Origin: Pithys albifrons albifrons
Lineage: Eukaryota > Chordata > Aves > Passeriformes > Thamnophilidae
Direction: 5' to 3'
DNA: 64,000 nucleotides
NCBI RefSeq assembly: GCF_047495875.1
Contig: NC_092465.1
Coordinates: 10,589,160-10,653,159, forward strand
A model generated the notes under the pieces. That model made no database searches. It was not told the DNA's origin and saw nothing but the letters and a program-made list of their open reading frames with translations. Positions 13,715 through 25,815 of the stretch are shown here, one piece after another. A program made the position numbers and the translations under genes. Every line of letters begins with the position of its first letter. Position 1 is the stretch's first letter.

Positions 13715-13829
13715 CTTGGCACGCTGGCCAAATAAGTCACAAGTTTCCGAAGGTCTTCCTGCCTTATTCTGTCATGATTGCTGCGGGCTGGGAAGGTCAA
13801 GACAGGACCACCTCGTTTATCACGGCCAC
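13715..13829 (-). CDS. KALRN: KALRN (kalirin) coding exon, SEC14/CRAL-TRIO domain
   Basis: This 115-bp minus-strand exon encodes (G)GRDKRGGPVLTFPARSNH, then DRIRQEDLRKLVTYLASVP, and ends with the AG of a split codon. It is part of the SEC14/CRAL-TRIO domain of kalirin. The RKLVTYLASVP ending matches kalirin; TRIO, as I recall it, has a different sequence there. The acceptor is TTTATTTTCCACAG with a CTAAC branch site about 21 nt upstream, and the donor is GTAAAG. The exon is 2 + 111 + 2 bases: it enters in phase 1, matching the exon at 25704-25778, and leaves in phase 2, as needed for the following Ser codon of SVPSED. The one difference I notice from mammalian kalirin is PVLTF for PILTF. The next exon downstream (residues from SEDVCKRGF) was not found between 1 and 13714, so that intron continues off the left edge. 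Confidence 0.94.
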
Positions 13830-13860
13830 CTGTGGAAAATAAAGGATTGTTAGAAAATCA
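13830..13860 (-). other. Splice acceptor and branch site of the 13715-13829 exon
   Basis: On the minus strand, CTAAC (13849-13853) is followed by a short pyrimidine-rich run and CAG at 13832-13830. The likely branch adenosine (13850) is about 21 nt from the exon, a normal distance. Confidence 0.8.
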
Positions 13861-14012
13861 GGCAGGAAGCACACGTCAAAAAAACTATGTGCACTGAATT
13901 GATAAACATAAATTACAACACATTCAAGAGTCCATGCACTCTGCAGCTTTCAGGCTTGCCTAATTGAGGAAGACATGCTTGCATTTGCTGGAGCTCCAAA
14001 GGGGAAGATATC

Positions 14013-14032
14013 AAAAAAAAAAAAAAAAAAAA
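14013..14032 (+). repeat. A20 homopolymer tract
   Basis: This is an uninterrupted run of 20 A on the + strand, so a U20 run in the KALRN transcript, starting about 183 nt upstream of the 13715-13829 exon. It may be the tail of an unrecognised retrosequence, but no source or flanking duplication was identified. Confidence 0.9.
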
Positions 14033-14910
14033 GCCCACACAAGGAAAATTGCTACTAGCATTTCTTCTTTCACCTAATCCCATCAAATCTAATATATCTT
14101 CCAATCCAAGCAGGCAATGCTAATGAAATCCTACTGTGGGAATAGTTTTAAACTGGTCAACACCAAGAAAGTAAAAGCATTTTTCACTGTTGCTCAGTGT
14201 GTTGTGCAGTTCACTGCAAGTTTACAACGTCCTGCTAGTTTGAAGGGATGTATCCCAGTAATGTTTACATGGTACAATGTTCTAATCTATCAGGTAATTC
14301 ATTAAAATTGAAATTTTGATTGCAAGTCCAAACCTCCTATGCTTTCTATTTAGAAAGTGTTGTTGGCAATCAGAGTACTTTTTAGTTTGGTTTTTTTTTC
14401 CTGTAGTTTTCCTGTCTTAAAATCCACTCCCTTTAAACTGCCAGTGTTTGGCATTCAATCTTTTACAGCAATTGTCTAAAGGCTTAGCCTTAAAGGAATG
14501 ACTCCACTCTGAACTATACAATCACAAGTACAGGCGTGAATACAATCTATGCTATAGCACCTTATTTTATTCTCTCTTGTGGCTAAAGTTTAAGAAGCTT
14601 GAAACTGAAGTCTAGTGCCTCATTCAATCTTTAGTTCTTTCTTCACATATTATCTCAAGATTTTTTCCAGGAATTGTGTGCTGTTAGATACATGTTTGCA
14701 CTGTTATCCAGGAAAAGCAGAGCAAAACTACAGCTCAAAGAGCTACCAGGGACCTGCAAGGACCTCTCAAACAAGCCATAAAAATGCAGATGAGTTTGCA
14801 CTTAAAGTATAATCCCTTTACCAGCAATATCATTTCTGAGAAAGGAAAATCACATGCTTCTCTGAGCTAATTTACTTGGCCAACACGAAGTAAAAGCTAT
14901 GCAAGAACAT

Positions 14911-14965
14911 GCACATCTCCAGCACTGATCCCTGTGGCACTTCCCCATGCAGAACTCAGGACACC
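14911..14965 (-). mobile_element. CR1 ORF2 reverse-transcriptase scrap
   Basis: Reverse-complemented, the bases read GAAGTGCCACAGGGATCAGT then GCTGGAG, which translate to EVPQGSVLE. This is the SGVPQGSVLGP motif of non-LTR reverse transcriptases such as CR1 (RT block containing the PQGS turn). Only about 50 bp is recognisable, with no open frame around it, so it is a degraded fragment. Confidence 0.6.
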
Positions 14966-17025
14966 AGAAGTCTGTGCTACCAGCTCATTCTTGTTACTGT
15001 ATATACATTTTCTTAAAATACAGGTATTTTTTTAATTGCTAAGACATGTCTAATGTGTCTTCTACAGCACTGCTGCCTGTACAAGACAATGCTTGTTACA
15101 CAAACTTCATCTATACAGAGAGAGATGTCACTGGTACCTCCGGCACAGTTCAGCCTTCACATTCCCGTAGTTATCAATGGATGCAACATACCTGAGTGGC
15201 TGCATTGTGCAACTCCCCATTGGAACCAGGGCATGTCTGATTTGTCCAGAGACACAAATGGAGAGGCAAGCAAGAGATGGCATCTTTATTTTCAGCCCTC
15301 ATGGAGACAGGGGATATATATGGAGTATAAAACCTGTCCTGCCTAATCTCCACACAAATGTTTGCCTTTGGCTTCACACCATGAAGGTGAGGAAGGTCCA
15401 TTGGAATTGAGTGCCACCTTGGCTGATCCACGCCTCTGCCACAAAGCATGGAAATGGGGGTGTAACATAAAAAAGATTCAGCTTACAAGGAAATAAGCTA
15501 ATATAAATTTTCAGACCTTTTTATGAAAATGCTTCCTCATTTTAAGTACATTCTCCCTTTACTGAGATTATTTCCCACACCACATCAATGCCAAAACCAT
15601 TATATCATGCGCTATGTGTCCAACAGAAAAACAAGCCAGCCTATGGAATGGCAAACCAATACAGTAACTAAAGCTGGAAAGAAATATTTTTTTCAACAGG
15701 AAGCTTTTCATGGTTTTGAAAATTTTCCTATCATATCAAGATGTAACCAAGGCTTTCAAAAGCTTCCAGATAGGCACTGAAGCAGAGACCTTAACTTGAA
15801 TTGCAACCCAGAAGAACATGCTACCCACTACTCAGTCAGGCTCACTCTCCTTCCTCCTCTATTCCCAGTTATTTAAGTACTTGTATAACTCGAAAAAACA
15901 CTAAAAGATGAGATCAGATGACATCCAAGCACACAGTTATAATCATCTCCCAGGGTATGAAACACCTGTAAATGACCATGAGCTTCCCATAGCCCAGCAG
16001 CCCCAATCCCTCTGATGCTGCCCATTCACCTTTGCCTGGTAAACCAAAAATCAGGAACCCCTTTGACACCTACAGTTCCACCGAAGTGAGCTCTGCAAAA
16101 GAAAAATTATCTACAAGAAAATTATCTAAATTCCTTTAAGCTGAAAAAGTCAAAACTCTTGACCATTTTACTAACAGTAACACAAGGATTTCAGCCACAG
16201 AAAAGGAAACTGGATCCAGAACATTCTTGACATGCCTTCGCTTCAGGACAAAAATTGTCCCTCAACAGTTCATCTAAACCGTTCTCAGGGGAGCAGGATA
16301 AGTAAGGCTCAGGCACAGGGTCAGAAGTTACCAGGACAGACTGGAGAAAATGGGTTAATTCTCATTGGAGGAGGAAGGTTACATGATGACCCAGTTGGTG
16401 GTTTCTGAATGATGGAAGGATAAATAAGTGCCTGGGACAATTCTTTCTAGTCTTACAGCAGAGAAGAACAAGGTGACTTGGGGCAAATCTCAAGATTGTG
16501 TGAGGTTTTGAAACAAATGTTTCTCATTTGTGATGGAAGTACTGCTCTGTGCTTTGAGCAAGAGGGTGAAATTATTATTACAAGTGCATCGTACAAATTA
16601 GAATCCTTCAGTTCCTTCTGAATTATTCAATTCAACTCAATTCAACCCAAATTATCTACAAATCCCTAATTTTTATGAATGCCTGCATAATTTACAGTTT
16701 TATCAGGAGCCTGTATGAAGAAACATCAGATTTCTTCCAGAACAAACCATGGTATGTTTAATTCACTGTAAGACTTGCAGAGTTCACTAACTGAGGTTTA
16801 CTATCCTAAATACTGATAATATCAGCTTTCTCATTGCATTTTGTAACCCAAAATCTCAGCTCTTCTAGGCAGATTAAATGGGATATTACCACCATCAAAC
16901 TTTAAACACCAAACATGTCTATATTAGAACCCTCATCTTCCCTTACAAAGCTTCCAGGTACCAAAAGAGAAGAAAATGTTTTGGCATCAGCTGTAGAGGG
17001 GGCTTATTCTGTTCCTTTCTTTAAT

Positions 17026-17156
17026 CATTATTCTTTTACTGAGGGGAAGAATGAAGCACAGAGGAGGGGAACAATTTTAGCCCAGATCCCACAGCAAGTT
17101 CACCCGAAGAACAGTAGCAGAAATGAGGTTTTCTGACTTAGTCCAGTAGTTAGAAC
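17026..17156 (+). mobile_element. MIR/CORE-SINE-like ancient amniote repeat, 3' part
   Basis: The order of blocks (TTATTCTTTTACTGAGGGGAA, then TGAAGCACAGAGGAGG, TTTAGCCCAGATCCCACAGC, AAGTTCAC, GCAGAAATGAG, TTCTGACTTAGTCCAGTAGT) follows the widespread amniote sequence 'attttacagatggggaaactgaggcacagagagg..ttgcccaaggtcacacagcaagt..ctgactcccagtccagtg'. Many scattered mismatches fit an ancient copy. The exact family (MIR1_Amn-like) is from memory. Confidence 0.65.
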
Positions 17157-20100
17157 TTCCAAGTGCTTCAAACTGTCTCTGAGTAATCCACGCAAGGAGG
17201 TTAATCTTGCCCAAATCAGCCATGATCTCAAACACCAATTGTACATGCACAGTCTTCAGAGACTGCTCGGCACATTGTTTTAAAAGAAAATAAAAAGCAG
17301 AAGGAAGTAAGGAGTCTCAATTGCTCCCATCAATATGTCCCATCTCCTGACTCCCCCTGGACTCTCAGACATGGGTTGCAATAATCAAACATGTCATTAG
17401 GTTTGTTAATTACAGTTATTAAATGCTAAAATAAACAGCTGATAATTTCTTATTGGTTTTCAAGGTGGGTTTTCATGGGCTTTTTGCTCTGATTTAGAGA
17501 GGCAAACAGATGGTCTGGTTATTAGTGCTCCAGAAAGAAGTTAGAAAAACACATGTTCTTCAGGGCACAGAGTACACTGAGAACAAATATTTAGCCATAT
17601 ATGTCTTGCATTTCTCCTACAAAAATGCTTTGTAGATGGTCTTGCCTGTCAGTGGCTTCCTTGCCAATTCTTCTCATCTCCCTTTCTTCAGCCTGTAGGA
17701 ACCCACTGGCTAAATACAGTGTTTATTCCCAGGAGTAGGATTACATCATTTTTACCCCACAAATCACACAGGGGATATTGCAGTGATGGCACCAGGCACT
17801 GTGATGCGTACTACATTTAAAGAAAACATTGAAGAAACCTTAGGAAATCTGCATGGAAGCTGGAAGCACACTCAGTGGCCTTCTGATAACCATTTTTCTA
17901 GTCTAGCCTGCAATCAGGAGGAAAGAGACTCCAGCAAAAAGATCCCTATCCCAGCAGCTGCCTGAACTGACAACTTAACCCTTTTCGTGGTGGGCCCAAA
18001 TGTTCCTACCTATGATGGCCCCAACTGCCCACAGGTAAGCCAAGATCTGGCCAACCCAGATCACTTGCTGCTGTGAAACCCATCTGAGGTACATCAATCC
18101 CTGCTAACACAAAAAGCTGGAATCCCAACAATGTGAAGTCCTTTAGGACAGGAAATGATCAGTTTCCGTTAATGCAGACTTCTTGTGTACAGCAGAGAAT
18201 GATTTTATCAAGCCTTGTTTTCAAGATGCAGCTCCCATTCTATCACTCCTACTACCACAATACCTCACCTGCTTGCGCTGACCCATATTTAAGGGTTTCA
18301 AAACCTGCATTTCCTTCTCCATTCTTTTTATAAGCATAAATTCACAGGGATTAACCAGAGACACAGAGAAGGCTCCCAAGTACCTTCTCTAACATCCCAC
18401 AGCACATTGGGAACGGAAACGGGAGCAGCACACAGTGTCTCTGGCCTCCGTTCAGACCTCTGCTGCAGTTCAGATGAATGTGCCTGCAGAGCATAAGCTG
18501 ATCAATCCTGATGTTGCAGACTCTGCTGAGACCATAAGTGAGTTTCCAGAGGAGCTGAAATAATCCTCAACGGGTGTTTCAGTCCAAAATGTGGTGAAAA
18601 AAATGAATGATAATGGAAAGGACTAAGAGAGAGAAGGAGCTCAGCTGATGTCAGACACCTCAGTGCAATGATGAACAATACACTCTGGATTTCTAAATCT
18701 ACTTGACAGACTTCCTAAGAAAGGAAAACATCGAGGGATTGGTATCCAGAATCTTAAAATAACATTCCTTTCCCTGCCATGGCTGAGCTGTGTGAGACTC
18801 CTTGCTACTAAACCTCCTCTGAACAGACTTCTGTACTAAAACTCCTCCAGCTCCAAGATCAACTAATGTGGTGCACGGGTCATATATAGGATTATCTGTG
18901 TGACCACCCTCAATTTTAGCTGGTTCCAACACAGGTGATTCTAGTGCAACTGTGATGAAATGTAAGCTCCCACAATAAGCCCACCTGCCAATTAACAAAG
19001 CTGCAGTGCAGTAACCAGAATCCCATATCCCAAAGCCAATTGCCTGAATCAAATCCTAATGGCAAACATTTGCACCAGTACGTTTAGGGTTCCTGACTCC
19101 AAAAACAAGGCTAACTGATCTCACCAGATCTCCTGGCAGAGCAGATCAGAGGCTGTAGACAGGATGCCCAGTGCAGCCACTGGAGGATTCCATCTCCTAC
19201 CAAATAGATTTGTTTTGCAGTTGACTCCCAAAAAGCCACTGCATGGATTTGGAGAGACCACCTTTTGTGGCTTGCAATACACTTTTGCTGCTTTATGCAA
19301 GTATTTTGGAGTACTTCTTTAATTTTAAATATATGCTGGCCAATGAGCCACTGGGGAAATGTCTCAAGTTATTATTCTAGAAAAGCAAAACTAAGGACTA
19401 GTGAGACTCATTAAAAGGAAGGAAGAGCTTCTTCGTGTGAAAGGCAAAACTTCCAGAGAGAGTATCTAGGAGCTTCTTTCTCTGAAAGCAGCTGAATTGC
19501 TCTGAATATCAAGGGAGCACCAGTATCCTGCTCTTCAATGCTGACCCTAAACCTCTCTGCCTTTTGCCCCAGCTGCAAATTACTTGCTTTTGATCTCGCC
19601 TCCTTTATTGCAGATGTATGGGAATAACTGTATACATTTAAAAATCAATTGAGAAACTGAACAAAATAACCCCCAAACCTAAAACAAAGCACGCCACTGC
19701 ACATCCTCTTGCCCCTGGAGAAGGAAAGTGAAGAACACAGCACATGGCAATGCCAGTCACGCGGCTGATGGTGGTACTGAGAGACACTCCAAAATCACAC
19801 CCCTGGGCATAGTGTTAGACACTGTATAGAATAAGGAGAAACAAAGACAGACCGGATTCACCCTGGCCACACACTATTTATATTCCTCATGTGAGACAAG
19901 GATGGAGAAACAGCAATGACAACATTTCTGATGTTCATCAGCAAAGTGAAATACGTAACTGGCTGCTCAGATTTGCCACATCCCCAGCAGGTTAAGTCTT
20001 TGACACCTACAACCAAACAGAGGATCCTCCAAAGGAATGAAAGTTCAGAGGGGAGTTTAAACTACTGGACTTATACAAGTGCTATTAGGAAGTCTTTTTC

Positions 20101-20202
20101 CCCTCTGGTTTTAGGAATGGAAAACACTGGCACGTGAAAATGTTTCTGAAACTGCACATTCCAGCAAAGAATTTCCATTTACAACAGCCTATATTTTCAC
20201 AT

Positions 20203-20309
20203 ACACAAAAAACCCCAATACACAGCAAAACAAAACCAAAACAAAACCAAAACAAAATCTCAAACAAATGAAAACACAAACAAACAACCAAAAAATAAAC
20301 AAAAACCAG
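20203..20309 (+). repeat. (CAAAA)n-type A/C-rich simple repeat
   Basis: These are imperfect runs of CAAAA/CCAAAA units grading into AAACAAAC. A similar but shorter A-rich stretch lies at about 20912-20980. Confidence 0.85.
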
Positions 20310-23300
20310 AGAGGATGTCCAGTTGTGAATTTCAGTGCTTCTTGACATTTAAAATGGATTCCTTACGAAGAAAACACAAGCCTGGAACCAAAGTGCTTTC
20401 ACAGAAATAAGGAATATTCCAGAGTTGACAAGTCTCATTAGTGGGACAGAAGAGCACATCCAAACAACCCAAAAGATTGGGTGTTACTGTATTGATTGTC
20501 TCAGGTGCTACAGTCACCTTCCTGGATCCTTATATTAAGGACAAGAAAACCCTGTGAGCTGGAACAGGATGGGATGTGCACAGACCTTCTTCCTTCTCAG
20601 GCTCAGTTCCTCCCTTTTGTTGCTATTTTCCAAGTCCCTAACATTAATTGAGAAGCTACACCTCTGGGACAGTAAGTGCTGGCAGTGATGAGATACTCTC
20701 CACAGAATGTCCCATAGCTACAGTTAAAATATACAGAAAAATACACAGCAACTGATTCTGCACACTGTATTTATTACCTGTAAATGAAATCAGAAATCCC
20801 AGGAAACATTTTGATTTCTGCTTTAACTCTAAAGACTTATGATGGTATCTAAACAGACTCTTTAGGCAAAATCTCTTCTCTATCCTCAAAAGTCACCTAA
20901 CACTCTTGAAAAACAAATGAAAAATGAAACAAAAATTAAAAAAAAGCCCAATCAGCGAAACAAACAAAAAAACCCAGCAGGCTCAGACCTCATCAAAAGA
21001 CACGGAAATTTCACAGGCTAAACATTTTCGTTTTCTTCTTCAAAGAAAAATCTCTATCAATGCAGCAGTAAATTCTTGATGAAAGCATCATGGCCCAAAA
21101 CACTGGAAAATTCAATAGTCAAGCAATTACATGTTTTTTTGATAGCATATTTCCTTTTCTTGGAATTTCCATTGATTTCAAACTACACCAATGGTAATAA
21201 GAAATGGTATAAATGGAAGACACTTCTCTGTAACAAAATACAGAAGAATTGTTGTTGTTTCATTTTAAATTTCCATTGGAGAGGAGTAGGAGAATGGAAA
21301 CTTTTAATTTAAGTCAAAACTTTTTGTGCAAATGCAAAATGTTTACATCATTCAAAGATTTAATATTTTGGTTAATTTTATTCTCAATCCAATACAAATT
21401 CCAGTGTCCACAAATCAGAGTTTGAGATCCCCTGGAACCCGGATGTGAACTCTTCCAGTGCCCAGAAGCACCAGGGTCTCATTTCAACCCTTTCTATGAT
21501 GACTGAAGTGCATCCACTGCAGAAAAAATTAAAAAAACCCCAGCACACCTCTACATATGGTACCTCTGAGTCCAAGTGTCCTGTGGTGTCTTTGGACAAG
21601 TTTTTGGGAAGGTCAGTGTCTCCCTCTCTGAGCTTTCCTCTTTGATTCAACCTGCTGGCCTAAATTTGGTGGAAAGCTTCAAAGTTGTCTCTGCATTCAA
21701 TATATTTATACTGAAACTCCTCCTCTGAAAGGCCTTCCAGGAAATCTTTCTCTCTTTTTCCTCAAGGCTCTCTGCCAGGTTCAGAGTTCCTGTGACCCAG
21801 CTCCGAGGCTGCTCCCAAGACATGGGCTGGGAACACTGGGCTTCTGAAGGGTGGACATGGCTGAGCTGTTACCACATCCACTTCTCCCTGCTCTCTGCCT
21901 TTTGTTGCCCAAAGTCCACAGAAAAACATCCTGCTTTGGGGAACACGTGGGTTGGGAGCTCTGCTTGTCACAGCTGCAGCAGCTCACAGGCTCATTACAC
22001 CTTCTGCCATGTGCTGTTGATTCCTCCGTGCTCAACCACCCTCACAAGCCCGGCCAGCCTCCTCTTTGTGCTCCTGCCTTTGCAGATGAGCAGACAGTAC
22101 CTGGGTGACAGGTGGGAGCCCACACACCACTGCTCTTCTGAGCCCTCCAGGGAGCAGAAGCACTGGGAAGGATCCTGAGAAACTCTTCTGTCTGGAAGGG
22201 GGGAAAGGCTCTCAGCGAGACCCACGATATTAGTCAACAGGCTTTTTATAGCCTAAGTGCATGAAAAGCTCCAGGGTCAGGAAGGGAACACAGTAACACA
22301 TTCTCCTCCCTCTCCTGAGAGCCTCATAATGCTTCCTTCTGCATTGCACTGATCAATAGGAAATCTCCTATAAATATAATCAAGCAGCTGAACAACACCC
22401 CAAATTATACCACTCTCCTAAAACAGTGTCTACGTTTCCCAAGAAAGACTGTATGACCAGTTTCCAAAATATTTCACCACCTCTCACTCAAAAAAAACCC
22501 CTAAAATAATCTACAACCTGTTTTATTTCCTCTCTTTGGTGTTCATCTCCTTCTCAGAATATAAAAATCAGTCTCTAGCCGGTAACTCACTCTCTCAGGG
22601 TTCCAAAGCCTTTCCATTGCTGGAAGCAACACAGTGAACCACCAAGGCAAAGCCAAGATTTTATTAGGGTTTAGAGAACAAGCAGGTGGCCAAACCCTCC
22701 CCACTGCCAACCTCCTGCTTAATCTGCTTGCAGGAGGTCAGCAATGGAAGCAATCAGACAGTGATGGCCAGGATGTGCTGCACACACAACTGCTCCGTCC
22801 ATCGCTCAGAGCATCAGCTACATAATGAGATTTTTGGGTGCTGTTTAGACACACACATGAACTTTGGGTTCAGTCTAGCCCATACATGAGATCACTGGAA
22901 GAAATCAAGAACCAGTTCCAGGAGAAAATCTCGATATTATCCACCACTTCTCAACTCTCCCATGGCGCAGGGATGCAGATGCAGAGCCCCGTGCCTGCTG
23001 CTCACTGCCAGCTGAGTCAGCCGAGGGGAAGTGCCAGGCACAGAGCCCCAGACAGCATTTAAGCTGGATGAATCCATGCCCAGCTAGTTAGAGCTGTATG
23101 TCAACTCTGAAATTAAGTGCCCTTGTGAAAGCCTGAGTGCTCCTCTGAGCTGACACGGCTGTGCAGGCAGGTCCGGCTGTGCCTGCCTTGCAGCAGGCGG
23201 CAGCTGCTCTCCCTTCCCTGCCTGTTCTGCCCTGTTGCTCTGCAGGGTCCAAGCGTGGAGCATCCACCACACTGAAACACAAAGCCTGGTGTAGTCCCTT

Positions 23301-25703
23301 CCTGAGGGGTCTTGTGTGCTCTCTGCAATTTTCCTGTGGAATCATGGACTAAGAAACAAGCTGGCGAGCCACAGCTGATGGAAAAAGAAATAAGCTGTGT
23401 CACTGAGATGTTCAGCTGGGAGGTTTTGTGCACGCTGATAAATTCTGCTGGTGTAAGGAGAACCCGCTGGACAACTTTGCTTACTGTTACTGTTAAAATT
23501 AACTGTAGCATTAAACTCTGAAGAAGACACAATAAAACTCCTTTTCCTCAAGGAAGACTGATTGAAACACAATGTGCTCTCAGAGTCTGTGCTAACTACA
23601 GAACATTTTTTTTAATCTTGCAAAGTCCAGCTATTTGATTTTTCTATTTTATCAAACATTTCTTCTTCTGTGCTCAAAGCATACTCTACAAAGTAGAGTA
23701 AATTTAATTAAAAAGAATCCAAATTAATTGACCCAATTGTCAGCTGAAATGCTCAAATCTGTTCCTTAATCTCCTTTTTCACAACAACCCAGGGGAAGAC
23801 TGGGCAGTACTTACACTCTGGGCTGGAAGGTGATGTTGGGGCTGTTGCAGTGGGACAGCAGCAGCCCAGAGCATTCTGCCTGCAAAGGCCTCTGGCAATT
23901 GTTGCCTGTATTCATTGCATTTGGAGACCACGAAGAGGAGGTGTAAATCCTAGGACATCTAACTGTGTCAGGAACAGCACATTTTGAGCAGATCCAAGTC
24001 TGGAGGCTGGTGAGTCTATAAGGAGCGAGCTGTACCCTGCCTGCAGCTGATCATGGTGTGAAACCCTGGGGGATCGTGTTGGAGCTGCTTATTTAACACC
24101 ACTCCCCACCCAAACTCAAGCTTGGCCCAGGACAGTGTCTAATGAGCTGATGATTTGGTGTGAGACCCTCTGGCTCAGAGCTGAACACAGGCACCATCAG
24201 TCCAAGGGGCTGTATAAACAATCCAGACAGGTTGTTGTTATTAAATATTATATGAATTACCAAGTGATCCTGCAGTCATTTCCATGCAAAGCAACAGCAG
24301 GAGCCAAGAACTAAATTGCAGTACAGTCCCTGCATAAATCCCTGCCCTTCACTTCCCCAGAGCACCCAGTTCAGCTTTTGGGTCACAAACAAGTGCACAG
24401 GTACACTGTGTTTTTATGAGTATGTTTCCCTCTTTGGAGCAGTGAAAGCCAACAACCGTGTAAAGCATTTCAGGACATTCAGAATGAGATTTCAGTTCAA
24501 GATAAAGTACTTCTATATGTGAGTGCTGTTGGGATAGTTTTGGGTTTCCACATGAGGCTTTTGGTGTCTCAGAAACTTCCCTCAAACTCCTGGATTTTCA
24601 TGTTGTTGATGAGAAGATATAGATTTAGCATTTATAGGGCCAGAAATAGCCCAAGGCACTGCTGGACTCCTGATCCCTGGACCATTTAACTGTTGCTGCA
24701 TGGGAAGACATCTCATGCCAACCATTAGTCAAGGCAAGAGCTTTTCCTGCCTGGACAGCATCTCCATAGCTCAGCAGGGTGATGAGCCCCATCCTCATGG
24801 GCCCAACTCCACACCTGGGCAGAGAGCCAGGGAGGAAGAGTCTGAGCACCAAACAGCCTCACTGCTCCTCTCCTCCTTCTGAAGTCAGCATTGCTGTAGA
24901 GATGAAGGAAAAGCAAAGACTGCAAACAAGGGGAGCTGACTATTCTCAGTGCAGGTTTTTTCATTGCAAGCAGCCTGAGTGGTTTGCAATCATAGAAACG
25001 CTGCCACAGGAAATACCCTGGGTTTATGCTGCCAATTTGAGTGACTTCGTGCAAGATTATGATCGCTTCAGACTTTCTCTTCCCCCTCTCACTGACGAGT
25101 TGTAATTCATGCCAGAAACATTATCATCCAAGCTATTCTCAAAGCCTTTTCCATATTGTCTAGTCCTCATCCACCCCCATGTCCTCGAGATTTGCCTCCT
25201 GAATGAAGGCTGTAAATCTTTGTACAGGATGGCAGGAGAACTTTGAGCATCTGAGCTATTATGTAAATGCAGCATCAATGGTACGTTTAACTGCAAGTTG
25301 ATTGGTATTGTAAATGAAACACCAGTGATTTATGGTTGGAGTGCTTCCTACAAATGAGAATTAATGCTATTCACTGACCTTGAACCAAAGCAGGACTCCT
25401 GAACTGTCTTGAATGCTGAGACAGCCATGTCTAGGCTGGAGCTGAGAAGCTGCATTTCATCCTACCTGTGAGACCCAAATACCTGTTTCTCAGGATATGA
25501 AGAAAATCAACATGGGCCAGTTTCCAATGCTCTGGATATCCCTGTTCCACATACAGCCCTTTTCTTAGCAGAAAAGCTAATTTAAGTACACTACCAAGTC
25601 CAAACATGGAACTGACCCCTTATGACTCTGCAACGCCATAAGGACCAGGATGAGGCAGACAGTGCCCATGGTGGGCTGGAGGGACCAAGAAAAATGTGCT
25701 CAC

Positions 25704-25778
25704 CTGACACAAAGGCCACTTTCTCCTTCAGTATAGGAAGGACATCAGCAGCTTTTAAACCATCGTTTCGAAAGGAAC
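25704..25778 (-). CDS. KALRN: KALRN (kalirin) coding exon, start of the SEC14 region
   Basis: Read on the minus strand, this 75-bp exon encodes (G)SFRNDGLKAADVLPIL followed by KEKVAFVSG. That is the segment just after the variable amino terminus of kalirin, a large RhoGEF with a SEC14/CRAL-TRIO domain, spectrin repeats and DH-PH modules that acts in dendritic spines and secretory cells. The start of the SEC14 lipid-binding domain is encoded here. The exon begins after a pyrimidine-rich tract ending in CAG and ends TCAG before a GTGAGC donor. It is 2 + 72 + 1 bases, so both flanking introns are phase 1. VAFVSG favours kalirin over its paralogue TRIO, which to my recollection has VAYLSG at this point. 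Compared with the mammalian protein as I recall it, KAADV replaces KASDV. In mammals this exon is, as I recall, the first one shared by isoforms made from alternative promoters. No first exon is visible upstream in the window. Confidence 0.93.
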
Positions 25779-25815
25779 CTGCAAAACAGAGGAAAACAGG
25801 AAAGCCATGTTAGAA
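25779..25815 (-). other. Splice acceptor and branch site of the 25704-25778 exon
   Basis: On the minus strand, CTAAC (25809-25813) is followed by a long pyrimidine-rich tract (CTTTCCTGTTTTCCTCTG) and a terminal TTTTGCAG. The branch-to-exon distance is about 32 nt. This is a strong acceptor. Confidence 0.8.

Larger units (their letters stand above)
13830..25703 (-). other. KALRN: KALRN intron between the two SEC14 exons (11,874 bp)
   Basis: This is bounded by a GTGAGC donor at its right end and a CCACAG acceptor at its left end (minus strand), and is phase 1. Inside are an A20 tract at 14013-14032, a CR1 reverse-transcriptase scrap near 14.9 kb, a MIR-like fragment at 17.0 kb, and A/C-rich simple sequence at 20.2 and 20.9 kb. 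No further exon was recognised. The rest is unremarkable intronic sequence. Confidence 0.88.
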
